A stretch of 64,000 nucleotides of DNA. Origin: Bog-532 sp963742865. Its GTDB lineage: Bacteria; Actinomycetota; Actinomycetes; Streptosporangiales; Streptosporangiaceae. The stretch spans positions 62,001 through 126,000 of the forward strand of contig CAVUNW010000088.1 of NCBI GenBank assembly GCA_963742865.1, in the 5' to 3' direction. The position numbers were made by a program, and so were the translations under genes. Below, one piece after another: positions 55,614 to 63,453 of the stretch; positions within the stretch are counted from its first letter, which is position 1; each line of letters begins with the position of its first letter. Below the pieces are notes generated by a model. The model was not told the origin of the DNA and made no database searches. It worked only from the letters and a program-made list of their open reading frames with translations.

Positions 55614-58408
55614 TCCCCGCCCGGGCCCGTTCGGAATTGCGATACCAGGCCTTCTGAATCAGACCGGCCGGACGGATTCCGGGCATTCGCTGCCGTCTCA
55701 GCATGGGCTGCCGTCCCTGCGCCATTGCCTGCCGCCTCAGCACCGCCGGCCGCTGCCGGGGCCGCCGGACCGTTGCCGATCCGGACGGTGACGGACGTCG
55801 TTTCGCCGCCGTGCACCTCCACGCTGGTCCGGATCGGCTCGTGGCCGCCGGCGACGAGAACGTGCTCGCCGTCGCCGAGGCCGGTCAGCCGGTACCACCC
55901 GTCCGCGTTGGTGGTGGCACTCGCGACGATCTCACCGGTAGCGCTGGCCGCGGTCACCAGGATGCCGGGCACGGCCGCGCCCCCGGGGGCCCGGACAAAG
56001 CCGTGCACCTCACGTTCCAGGGGCAGGGTCAGCTGCGCCCGCTCCGCGTGCCCGTTCATCTCGACTTCCTGGCTCGCGGGCAGGTGACCGGCGGCGGTCG
56101 CGGTGAGCGCATACCGCCCGGCCGGGGCGCCAGCGACGCTGAACTCGCCGTTTCCGCTGGTCATCGCGCTGGCTACGACATGTCCGGCCAGATCGCGGAT
56201 GACAACCTGGGCGCCTGGCAGGGGCGCGCCACCATCTCCGGCGGACCGCACGGTGCCGCTCAGGGCGCCGCTCCCGGCCAGTACGAAGTCACGCTCGGTC
56301 ACCGACCCGGGCTGGACGCCGACGGCGGCGGCGGCCGGCTCGTGACCGCGGGCCGTGACGATCACGGTGAGCGCTGCGGCCGGCATACCCGTGATCCGGT
56401 ACCCGCCCGACGGCGCGGTCAGGGCGCGGGTCAGCTGACGGCCGTCGGCCGAGGTCACCGTGATGATCGCCCCGGCAACCGGGCGCCCGCTGGCGTCGCG
56501 CACGGTACCGGCCAGCCCGGGCCGGACGGACGTCCCATTCCGGGCTGGTACGCCGTTTGACGGCGCCCGCGGCGCGACAGCCGCCTGCGCCGCGTCCGTC
56601 TCGTCCGCGGCCGGCAGCATCAGTTCGCTCGGCTCCCACGTGCCTTCGCGCGCCACCGCGGCGAGTTCCGCCCCGAGCGGCTCGCGGTCCGCGGCGGGAC
56701 GGCGCCTGATCGGGCCGGTCAGCAGCGACGCGATCGCGGCGATCACGCTGGCCGCGATCGCGAACCAGAAGGCGATGCCCAGGCCGCTGTGGAACGGGTG
56801 CGTGATCACGTTCGGGAAGAAGTCCCGTCCGGTCAGGTAGGCCGCGTGGCTCGGGGACACGTGGCCGAGCAGCGGGCCGAGCAGTTGCTTCATCGGGTTG
56901 TAGCCCAGGAAGGCCGCGAACAGCACGCCGATCGGTGGCAGGTGGCTGATGGTGTGCGCGGCGCCGGCCGGGATCCCCTGCGAGATGAGGCCCCCGGACA
57001 GGGCGCCCGGCAGGGTGCTGGACAGCCCGGTGACGATCAGCGAGAAGAAGATTCCGATCGACAGGACAAAGGATGCGTTCATGAAGGTGGCGATCGTGCC
57101 GCCGGCCGCGCCGCGCTGGTTCGCCGGGACCGAGTTCATGATCTCGGCCCGGTTCGGCGAGGCGAACAGGCCGGAGGCGAAGCCGTTGAGCACCAGCACC
57201 AGAGCGAAGACGCCGTAGCTGAAGTCCACCGGCATGATCATCAGGAGCGCGAAGCTCAGCGCGGTCAGGAGCGCGCCGAACACGGTGAAGGCGCGTGCGC
57301 CGAACCGGTCGGACAGCCAGCCGGACAGCGGCGCCGAGACCAGGAAGCCGATAGTGAGCGGCACCATGTAGATGCCTGCCCACAGCGGGGTCTGGGAGAA
57401 GCTGTAGCCGTGCCGGGGCAGCCAGATCCCCTGCAGCCAGATGATCAGGGTGAACTGCATGCCGCCACGGCCCAGGCCCATCATCAGGTTGGCCACGTTG
57501 CCGGCCGCGAAGGCGCGGATCCGGAACAGCGACAGCCGGAACATCGGCTCCCCGACCCTGGTCTCAACGAAGCAGAAGACCACGAGCGCGGCCAGGCCGC
57601 CGAAGATCATGGACAGCACGAACGGGCTCGTCCAGCCCATGGCGTGGCCACCGTACGGCTCCAGGCCGTAGGTGATGCCGACCAGGATCGCGATCAGGCC
57701 CGCCGCGAACAGGACGTTGCCCCACCAGTCCACCTTGGCCCGGTGCCGCTCGCTGAGGTCGTGCAGCATGAAGTAGGCCCAGAACGTGCCGAACACCCCG
57801 AACGGGACCGAGACGAGGAATATGAGGTGCCAGTTGACGGGGGCCAGCAAACCGCCGAGCAGCAGGCCGAGGAACGAGCCGGAGATGGCGGCGATGGAAT
57901 TGATCCCGAGCGCCGTGCCGCGCTGGTTAGCGGGGAAGGCGTCGGTCAGGATGGCGGTCGAGTTGGCGAACAGGAACGCGCCGCCGATGCCCTGGACCAC
58001 CCGCCAGATGATCAGCCACAGCGCTGCGTCCGTCCCTTTCATCCAGGTCACGGCCAGGAATATGGATGCCACCGTGAAGACGGCGAAGCCGATGTTGTAC
58101 ATCCGCACGCGGCCGAACATGTCGCCGAGCCGCCCGAAGGACACCACGAGCACGGCCGACACGACCAGGAAGCCCATGAACATCCACAGCAGGTAACTGG
58201 TGTTACCCGGGGAGAGTGGGTTGACGCCGATGCCGCGGAAGATGTCCGGCAGCGCGATCAGCACGATCGACTGGTTGATCGTGGCCATCAGGACGCCGAG
58301 CGTGGTGTTCGACAGCGCGATCCACTTGTAATGCTGGCCGGGTTGCCTGCCGCCGCGCTTAGCGTGCGCCGCCGGAGCCGTGCCTGCTACGCCGGATTTC
58401 ACGGCCAT
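55610..58408 (-). CDS. MFS transporter (DHA2-like, 14 helices) fused to three Ig-like regulatory domains
   Basis: This 932-residue protein has residues 1-580 forming a 14-helix major-facilitator transporter. It has the motif-A-like loop SFGRLGDMFGRVRMYN, the motif-C-like helix with TALGINSIAAISGSFLG, and SGWLSDRFGARAFTVFG. Residues about 640-900 hold three carboxypeptidase-regulatory-like (CnaB/Ig) units: GLAGTVRDASGRPVAGAIIT, GALSGTVRSAGDGGAPLPGA and EVHGFVRAPGGAAVPGILVT. ATG 58408 is used; an earlier in-frame start lacks a ribosome site. Substrate is unknown, perhaps drugs or lipids as in other DHA2 proteins. The tail after the last helix is unusual for a transporter. Confidence 0.88.
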   Translation of the reverse strand: MAVKSGVAGTAPAAHAKRGGRQPGQHYKWIALSNTTLGVLMATINQSIVLIALPDIFRGIGVNPLSPGNTSYLLWMFMGFLVVSAVLVVSFGRLGDMFGRVRMYNIGFAVFTVASIFLAVTWMKGTDAALWLIIWRVVQGIGGAFLFANSTAILTDAFPANQRGTALGINSIAAISGSFLGLLLGGLLAPVNWHLIFLVSVPFGVFGTFWAYFMLHDLSERHRAKVDWWGNVLFAAGLIAILVGITYGLEPYGGHAMGWTSPFVLSMIFGGLAALVVFCFVETRVGEPMFRLSLFRIRAFAAGNVANLMMGLGRGGMQFTLIIWLQGIWLPRHGYSFSQTPLWAGIYMVPLTIGFLVSAPLSGWLSDRFGARAFTVFGALLTALSFALLMIMPVDFSYGVFALVLVLNGFASGLFASPNRAEIMNSVPANQRGAAGGTIATFMNASFVLSIGIFFSLIVTGLSSTLPGALSGGLISQGIPAGAAHTISHLPPIGVLFAAFLGYNPMKQLLGPLLGHVSPSHAAYLTGRDFFPNVITHPFHSGLGIAFWFAIAASVIAAIASLLTGPIRRRPAADREPLGAELAAVAREGTWEPSELMLPAADETDAAQAAVAPRAPSNGVPARNGTSVRPGLAGTVRDASGRPVAGAIITVTSADGRQLTRALTAPSGGYRITGMPAAALTVIVTARGHEPAAAAVGVQPGSVTERDFVLAGSGALSGTVRSAGDGGAPLPGAQVVIRDLAGHVVASAMTSGNGEFSVAGAPAGRYALTATAAGHLPASQEVEMNGHAERAQLTLPLEREVHGFVRAPGGAAVPGILVTAASATGEIVASATTNADGWYRLTGLGDGEHVLVAGGHEPIRTSVEVHGGETTSVTVRIGNGPAAPAAAGGAEAAGNGAGTAAHAETAANARNPSGRSDSEGLVSQFRTGPGGE

Positions 58409-58660
58409 AGATGAACGAGCCCCTAACAGATTGAGACGCAGAATTAACTTGCTTAATGTCAACTAACTATACCAGTACCGGCCGTATTCCGTGGCGGCAG
58501 CCTCCCGGGCGCATCAGCGGAGCATTACCGCCCAGAAAGGGTTGTTCCAGGTCAGAGCGGCCGTCGGTCATGTCCGCACGGCCACGGGCGCAGCCCCCGG
58601 CCACGGGCAACTCCGGCTGCAGGCGCAGCCCCGGCCACAGCAGCCCCGGCCACGGCAGGC

Positions 58661-59040
58661 TTGCCGGAGCCCCGGTGCGAGGGAACCAAAAGCAAGCCGT
58701 CACGGCGAAACGACCGGGTGGCTTTCATTAACAGCGACCCGGCATTGATCCGGCTCTTCCTGCGATTTCTTGCGACCGTTGGAATCGAGCGCGACCGGCT
58801 GGTCTTTCGCGTCTACATTTATGAGAACGCCGACACCGGGGCTGCCCAGCGGTTCTGGCTCCGCACGACAGGCGCGACGCGGGAGCAGTTCCGCCCCACC
58901 ACGCTCAAGCGCCACAACCCCAAGACGGTCCGCAAGAACGCGGGGGCGGGATACCACGGCTGCCTTCGGATTGACGTTCTCCGCAGTGGTGACCTGTACC
59001 GCTGGATTGCGGGATGGACCGAGGCCATTACGGTGTCCGC
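58661..59040 (+). pseudogene. Truncated remnant of an actinobacterial HTH-family protein
   Basis: The frame from about 58680 encodes EGTKSKPSRRNDRVAFINSD, IRLFLRFLATVGIERDRLVF, TTLKRHNPKTVRKNAGAGYH and GCLRIDVLRSGDLYRWIAGW. I recognise this as the C-terminal half of a family of about 200-residue actinobacterial HTH proteins. The N-terminal HTH part is missing: upstream is a GC-rich repetitive stretch (58570-58670) with CCACGG/CCCCGGCCAC motifs. The frame then runs without a family-like end into tRNA-Gln. The fragment is probably decayed. Confidence 0.5.
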
Positions 59041-59079
59041 ACCGCGGGCGGCGCATCTTCCCCAAGGAAGTTTCCGCAG

Positions 59080-59152
59080 CTCCCGGAGAAGGATTCGAAC
59101 CTTCGTTGACTGAGTCAAAGTCAGTTGTCCTGCCAGGCTAGACGATCCGGGA
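59080..59152 (-). tRNA. tRNA-Gln (TTG)
   Basis: Acceptor arms TCCCGGA and TCCGGGA pair. The anticodon stem ACTGA/TCAGT encloses the loop CTTTGAC (anticodon TTG), and the T-arm is GAAGG-TTCGAAT-CCTTC. The discriminator is G. CCA is not encoded. It lies upstream of the glmU block, as in many actinobacteria. Confidence 0.96.
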
Positions 59153-59475
59153 TCGACCCTCGCCATACTCTACCGGGGCCGCCATCCGGAGACTGCCGGG
59201 CGAAAGAGAGCTGCCCGCGCAGGAGCCTGCCGGCGTGCCGGCGGAGCAGACCGCGCTGGCACACTGCTGTCCGATTTCCGGATGATCGCCCGGCCTCGGG
59301 GCAGCCGCCGTGACAGACCTCCGGGCAGCCAGGCCATGACGGTCAACCGGAACAACTTCAAAATCTTTCTGCCATACCCTTGCCTAAGTTACGGTGTCGT
59401 AGGTTACGGTTACGTAAGCGCCAAGTACGCTGGGTCCGCCGACTGAATCAAGCCCCGACCACAGCGAGGAGCACG
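59153..59475. promoter_or_regulatory. Upstream region of the desaturase with GTTACGGT direct repeats
   Basis: This 323-base gap has no gene. GTTACGGT occurs at 59388-59395 and 59403-59410, followed by the palindrome TTACGTAA (59410-59417), about 60 bases before the desaturase ATG. This is a plausible operator for the TetR regulator encoded downstream. Confidence 0.45.
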
Positions 59476-60628
59476 ATGACCACCTCCGCAGAGAGGGCCG
59501 AGGCCCCCTCCGACGTCCGGCCAACGATCGCGTCTCCACCGATAGCCACTCCCGCACCGGCCGCCGCCCCCGCATCGGCCCGGGAAGACGGAGGGGCCCG
59601 GCGGGCTACGGTCCGGATCCCGCGTTCCGACTTCGACGACGAGCAGGCGACGACCGGACAGCGGGTCCTCGTCGGGGTCTTCGTCGTGCTCCCGCTGCTG
59701 GCGCTGCTCGCGGCCATCCCGCTGGCGGTGGCCACCGGTTTCCTGGGCTGGCACGACGCGATCATCGCGCTTGTCTTCTACTGGGTATCCGGGCTCGGCA
59801 TCACGGTCGGCTTCCACCGCTACTTCACGCACGGCTCCTTCAAGGCCAAAACCGCCCTGCGGGTCGCCCTCGCCGTGGCCGGCACGCTGGCCATCGAGGG
59901 CCCGGTGTTCAACTGGGTCGCCGACCACCGCCGTCACCACAAGTACAGCGACAAGGAAGGCGACCCGCACTCGCCGTGGCGTTACGGCAACGACTGGAAG
60001 GCCCTGTCCAAGGGCCTCGTCTTCGCCCACGTCGGATGGCTGTTTGACCCGAACAAGACGTCGCAGGAAAAGTTCATCCCCGACCTGCTCGCCGACGCCC
60101 GCATCCGGCGCGTGCACCGGCTGTTCCCGGTGCTCGTACTCACTTCCCTGCTGCTTCCTGCGCTCATCGGCGGTCTGTGGTCCATGTCGTGGCAGGGCGC
60201 GCTGCACCGCGTTCTTCTGGGGCAGCCTGGTCCGGATCGCGCTGCTGCACCACGTCACGTGGTCGATCAACTCGATCTGCCACACATTCGGCAGTGAGGA
60301 ATTCGAAGTCCGGGACAAGTCGCGGAACGTGGCCTGGCTGGCGATCGCCTCGTTCGGCGAGTCCTGGCACAACCTGCACCACGCCGACCCCACGTGCGCC
60401 CGGCATGGCGTGCTGAAGGGGCAGCTCGACCCGAGTGCCCGCGTGATCTGGGCCTTCGAGAAGCTCGGCTGGGCCTCCGACGTCCGCTGGCCGGACGCGG
60501 GACGGCTGGAGGCCAAGCGCCCGGCCACCGCGACCAGGAAGCTCGGCTCGATGACCCGCCGCGTGCTTACTCCGATCGCATCACGGCCGGCGCAGATCAG
60601 TGACCAGCCGGCCGGCCGAACGCGATGA
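59476..60628 (+). CDS. Acyl-CoA/acyl-lipid delta-9 desaturase, one-base frameshift as read
   Basis: This membrane di-iron enzyme introduces a double bond into fatty acyl chains. The three histidine boxes are present: HRYFTH, DHRRHHKYSD and HNLHHADP. Hydrophobic helices precede the first box. As read, the frame leaves after SWQGAL. Removing one base within 60203-60206 gives LTAFFWGSLVRIALLHHVTW and the rest, about 383 residues. The ATG has GAGGAG upstream. A TetR gene follows seven bases after the stop. The first 50 residues are a low-complexity Ala/Pro extension. Confidence 0.92.
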
Positions 60629-60635
60629 TGAGTGA

Positions 60636-61316
60636 GTGAACGACGACGATCCGCCTCTCAGATCCACTCGCAGACGGATGACCGGTAAGGAACGCCGCGA
60701 GCAGTTGCTCGACATCGGGCGGCGGCTGTTCGCCGAGCGCGGCTTCGAAGGGACCTCCATCGAGGAGATCGCGGCTAAGGCCGGCGTCTCCAAGCCCGTG
60801 GTGTACGAGCACTTCGGCGGCAAGGAAGGGCTCTATGCCGTCGTCGTCGACCGCGAGGTCGACCGGCTGCTCACGATGGCGACCACGCTGCTGGACGGCG
60901 GCGACACAATGCCGAAGTTCCAGTCCGCCGCGGTCAAGCTGCTGAAGTACATCGAGGACAACGCCGACGGGTTCCGCATCCTGGTCCGGGACTCACCGCC
61001 CGGATCGGGAACCGGCACGTACGGCACGCTGCTGTCCGACATTGCCGGGCAGGTGGAGTACATCGTCGGCGACTTCCTGACCTCGCGCGGCCAGGACCCG
61101 AAGCTCGCCCCGATGTACGCCCAGATGCTGGTGGGCATGGTCGCTTTCACCGGTCAGTGGTGGCTGGATGCTCACAAGCCGCAGCTCGAGGATGTGGCCG
61201 CGCACCTGATCAACCTGGCCTGGAACGGGCTGTCGCAGCTGGATCCGGCGCCGCGCATCCCCGCGGAGATCATTGCCCAGCAGCGCGAAGAGGACGGCCC
61301 GGCCACCGGCCGCTAA
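60636..61316 (+). CDS. TetR-family regulator, probably of the desaturase
   Basis: This 226-residue protein has an N-terminal TetR HTH: RREQLLDIGRRLFAERGFEG then TSIEEIAAKAGVSKPVVYEH and FGGKEGLY. GTG 60636 is used. Residues before the HTH are few and a later ATG at 60678 is possible. The C-terminal ligand domain is helical (QMLVGMVAFTGQWWLDAHKP). It lies seven bases after the desaturase stop, so both are probably one transcript. A fatty acyl-CoA ligand is likely by analogy with similar pairs, not shown here. Confidence 0.88.
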   Translation: MNDDDPPLRSTRRRMTGKERREQLLDIGRRLFAERGFEGTSIEEIAAKAGVSKPVVYEHFGGKEGLYAVVVDREVDRLLTMATTLLDGGDTMPKFQSAAVKLLKYIEDNADGFRILVRDSPPGSGTGTYGTLLSDIAGQVEYIVGDFLTSRGQDPKLAPMYAQMLVGMVAFTGQWWLDAHKPQLEDVAAHLINLAWNGLSQLDPAPRIPAEIIAQQREEDGPATGR

Positions 61317-61361
61317 CGGCTCACGGGCAGCAGCCGGTAACGGGCCCGGGTGACGGAGCGA

Positions 61362-61880
61362 TCAGCAGGCTCGTTCCGCCGTGCGGCCCGGGCCCGGGCC
61401 GCACGGCGGGCATACAGGCAGCCCATCGGCCGCCCACGCGACGAAACCGCCGGCGATGTCGGTGGCGCTCGCCAGGCCCAGATCCTGCAGGGCGGCGGCG
61501 GCCAGGCTCGACGTGTATCCCTCGGAGCAAAAGACGATGACCTGCTCGTCGTAGCCGTGCACCCATGACAGCCGGGCGTCGCTGGCGGGGTCGAAACGCC
61601 ACTCGAGGACGTTGCGCTCCACGATCACGGCCCCCGGGATGCCGCCCTCACGGGCGCGCTGGGCCTGCGGGCGGATGTCGACCAGGACGGCGCCGCGGGA
61701 GAACGCCGCCAAGGCCTCGGGCGGCGTCAGCCGGTGCAGGCGCGCCCGCGCCGCCGTCAGGATCTCATCGATCGTCCGGGCCCCCGGCGGCCGGGCGGCG
61801 GGGTGTGCGTCCCGGGCCCCGGCCGACGGCCCGTTTGCCACGGCATCAGCCACGGCCGCCGTCGGCGGGTGGCCTACCAC
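61362..61880 (-). CDS. Rhodanese-like sulfurtransferase
   Basis: This 172-residue protein carries one rhodanese domain from about residue 55 to 160. LVDIRPQAQRAREGGIPGAV leads to the active-site loop VIVFCSEGYTSSLAAAALQD (Cys nucleophile), ending in GGFVAWAADGLPV. GTG 61880 overlaps the end of the cysteine dioxygenase gene, which makes it coupled. It probably handles sulfane sulfur or sulfite from cysteine oxidation. The first 50 residues are an Ala/Pro-rich extension, so the real start may be further in. Confidence 0.85.
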   Translation of the reverse strand: MVGHPPTAAVADAVANGPSAGARDAHPAARPPGARTIDEILTAARARLHRLTPPEALAAFSRGAVLVDIRPQAQRAREGGIPGAVIVERNVLEWRFDPASDARLSWVHGYDEQVIVFCSEGYTSSLAAAALQDLGLASATDIAGGFVAWAADGLPVCPPCGPGPGRTAERAC

Positions 61881-62353
61881 TGGCCCGCGGCTTCGGTGTC
61901 CAGCAGGACCAGGCCCTGGTCGGTGAGGTCGTAGCGCGTCATCATGTTCAGCGGCGGCGAATAGGCGTGCACGCTGACCGCGACGGCTTCCGAGATGTTC
62001 CGCACGTCGTGAATGTACTCCGGGCCAAAGGCCCGCACCCGGCCCGCGCTGACCGGCGAGGCCGTCACCGGGTGAAGCCGCCCGGGCGTCCCGGCCTGAT
62101 GTTCCTCCAGAGCGCCCCACACGACACCGAACGCCCCGGCCGAGCCGCCGTGGTCGTGGAATCCGGTGCCCTGCCCCGGCAGCCAGCTGATCAGCCAGAT
62201 TTCGTATTGGTCATCGGCGTGCAGCCGCTCGTACCAGCGCTCGTCCGGGCTGAGCCGGACGCGCGACATCCATTCGCGCGGTGCCGCGGCGAGCTTGCGT
62301 ACCTCCCCGGCAAGCTGCCGGGGGCTGAGCGCAGCGGGAATGATGGTGGTCAT
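61874..62353 (-). CDS. Cysteine dioxygenase family protein
   Basis: This cupin enzyme oxidises cysteine to cysteine sulfinate with a mononuclear iron. The 159-residue protein has the cupin metal site FHDHGGSAGAFGVVWG (two His) and the later His in PEYIHDVRNISEAVAVSVHA. ATG 62353 follows GAGGAGA. The frame upstream stays open through a leader-like segment. It is coupled to a rhodanese gene, forming a cysteine catabolism pair. Confidence 0.88.
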   Translation of the reverse strand: MTTIIPAALSPRQLAGEVRKLAAAPREWMSRVRLSPDERWYERLHADDQYEIWLISWLPGQGTGFHDHGGSAGAFGVVWGALEEHQAGTPGRLHPVTASPVSAGRVRAFGPEYIHDVRNISEAVAVSVHAYSPPLNMMTRYDLTDQGLVLLDTEAAGQW

Positions 62354-62372
62354 AGGGCGTCTCTCCTCGCGT

Positions 62373-62515
62373 CCTGGTTCCGGGCCGGCCTGGCCGGCGT
62401 CACGTTCCTGAGCCGAACGGACCGGACAGAGGGCGCTTGCCTGGCGGCGGAGGTCCACGTGGAGACGGTGATGATGACGCTGACCGGGATGCACGGGCAC
62501 GATCATGCCATCCAA
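62373..62515 (-). promoter_or_regulatory. Candidate Cys-responsive leader peptide upstream of cysteine dioxygenase
   Basis: The minus-strand frame from TTG 62515 or ATG 62506 encodes QRHHHRLHVDLRRQASALC. I recognise the H-V-D-L-x-R-x-x-S-A-x-C pattern from actinobacterial leader peptides before sulfur genes. Here the frame shows no stop before the dioxygenase ATG and is in the same phase. It is either a leader whose stop is hidden by an error or an upstream extension. Confidence 0.5.
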
Positions 62516-62602
62516 TGTCTACTAAATCAATTTGGAAAGTAGGTTAATCAGCTGAGCGCCTGGCGCGCGGCGCGCCACGTCCAGCGGGCATTCGGGGAGC
62601 GT

Positions 62603-63373
62603 TCAGCCGGGGCGGTGGGCCACGACGAACACCCGGCGGAAGGGCAGAACCGTACCGAACGGACGTGACGGATACGCCTGCCTCATCCGGTCCCGGTAGT
62701 CGGCCAGGAACTCACCGGCCTGCGCGTCATCCAGGATCGCCAGGACGGGCCGCAGCGCGGTGCCCTTGACCCATTCGACCACCGGGTCGGCGCCGCTCAG
62801 CACGTGCAGGTACGTCGTCTCCCAGGCGTCGACCTGGCATCCGGCACTGGCCAGGCAGTCGAGGTATTGGACCGGGTCGGCGGCCTGGCGGGGGAATGCG
62901 GCCGCGCCGAGCAGGGAACGCCAGCGTGCCGACGCGGCCATTTCGGCTATCGCCGTCTGCGAAGGCTGATCGAAGTTGCCCGGGAGCTGGACGGCCAGCC
63001 AGCCGCCGGCGGACAGCCACGACACCCAGCGGGACAGCAGGCCGAGGTGGCCCGGCACCCACTGCAGGACGGCATTGCAGGTGATGACGTCGACCGGAGA
63101 GGGCGGCTGCCAGTCGCGCAGGTCAGCCAGTTCGAAGGAGATACCCGGCTGGTCTTCCCACTTCCGCGCGGCCTTGACCATCTCCGGGGAACTGTCGACA
63201 CCGTGCACGGCGGCACCGGGCCAGCGGTGGCTGAGGTCGACGGTGAGATCGCCGGGCCCGCAGCCCAGGTCGACGACGGTGCGCGGCTGAGCGGCCCCGA
63301 TGCGGGCGATCAGCTCGGCAAAGGGCCTCGCCCGCTCGCCGGCGAAACGCCGGTACTGGCCCGGGTCCCACAT
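62603..63373 (-). CDS. tam: Trans-aconitate 2-methyltransferase-like SAM methyltransferase
   Basis: This 256-residue class I methyltransferase starts MWDPGQYRRFAGERARPFAE. SAM motif I is VVDLGCGPGDLT, and downstream come VHGVDSSPEMV and CNAVLQWVPGH, all as in Tam. Tam methylates trans-aconitate, an inhibitor of aconitase. The frame is intact. It diverges from a MarR regulator across an 80-base region dense with palindromes, so it is probably controlled by that regulator. Confidence 0.85.
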   Translation of the reverse strand: MWDPGQYRRFAGERARPFAELIARIGAAQPRTVVDLGCGPGDLTVDLSHRWPGAAVHGVDSSPEMVKAARKWEDQPGISFELADLRDWQPPSPVDVITCNAVLQWVPGHLGLLSRWVSWLSAGGWLAVQLPGNFDQPSQTAIAEMAASARWRSLLGAAAFPRQAADPVQYLDCLASAGCQVDAWETTYLHVLSGADPVVEWVKGTALRPVLAILDDAQAGEFLADYRDRMRQAYPSRPFGTVLPFRRVFVVAHRPG

Positions 63374-63386
63374 GAATGACTCCCTC

Positions 63387-63438
63387 TCTTGATATCGAGA
63401 TACCTTATCTCTACGTGCTCGGTCATCTTGACGTCAAG
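63387..63438. promoter_or_regulatory. Palindromic operators between tam and the MarR gene
   Basis: Three inverted repeats lie in 52 bases: TCTTGATATCGAGA (63387-63400, one mismatch), GAGATA-CCT-TATCTC (63397-63411, perfect) and CTTGACGTCAAG (63427-63438, perfect). They sit between divergent starts, as expected for MarR autoregulation. Confidence 0.6.
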
Positions 63439-63453
63439 AGATATCCTGAGGCG

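Noticed and set aside
177..60628. Programmed ribosomal frameshifting as the cause of the broken genes
   Set aside because: There is no shared slippery sequence or stimulatory hairpin, the sites differ in base and codon, and the genes affected are not known to use frameshifting. Sequence error is simpler.
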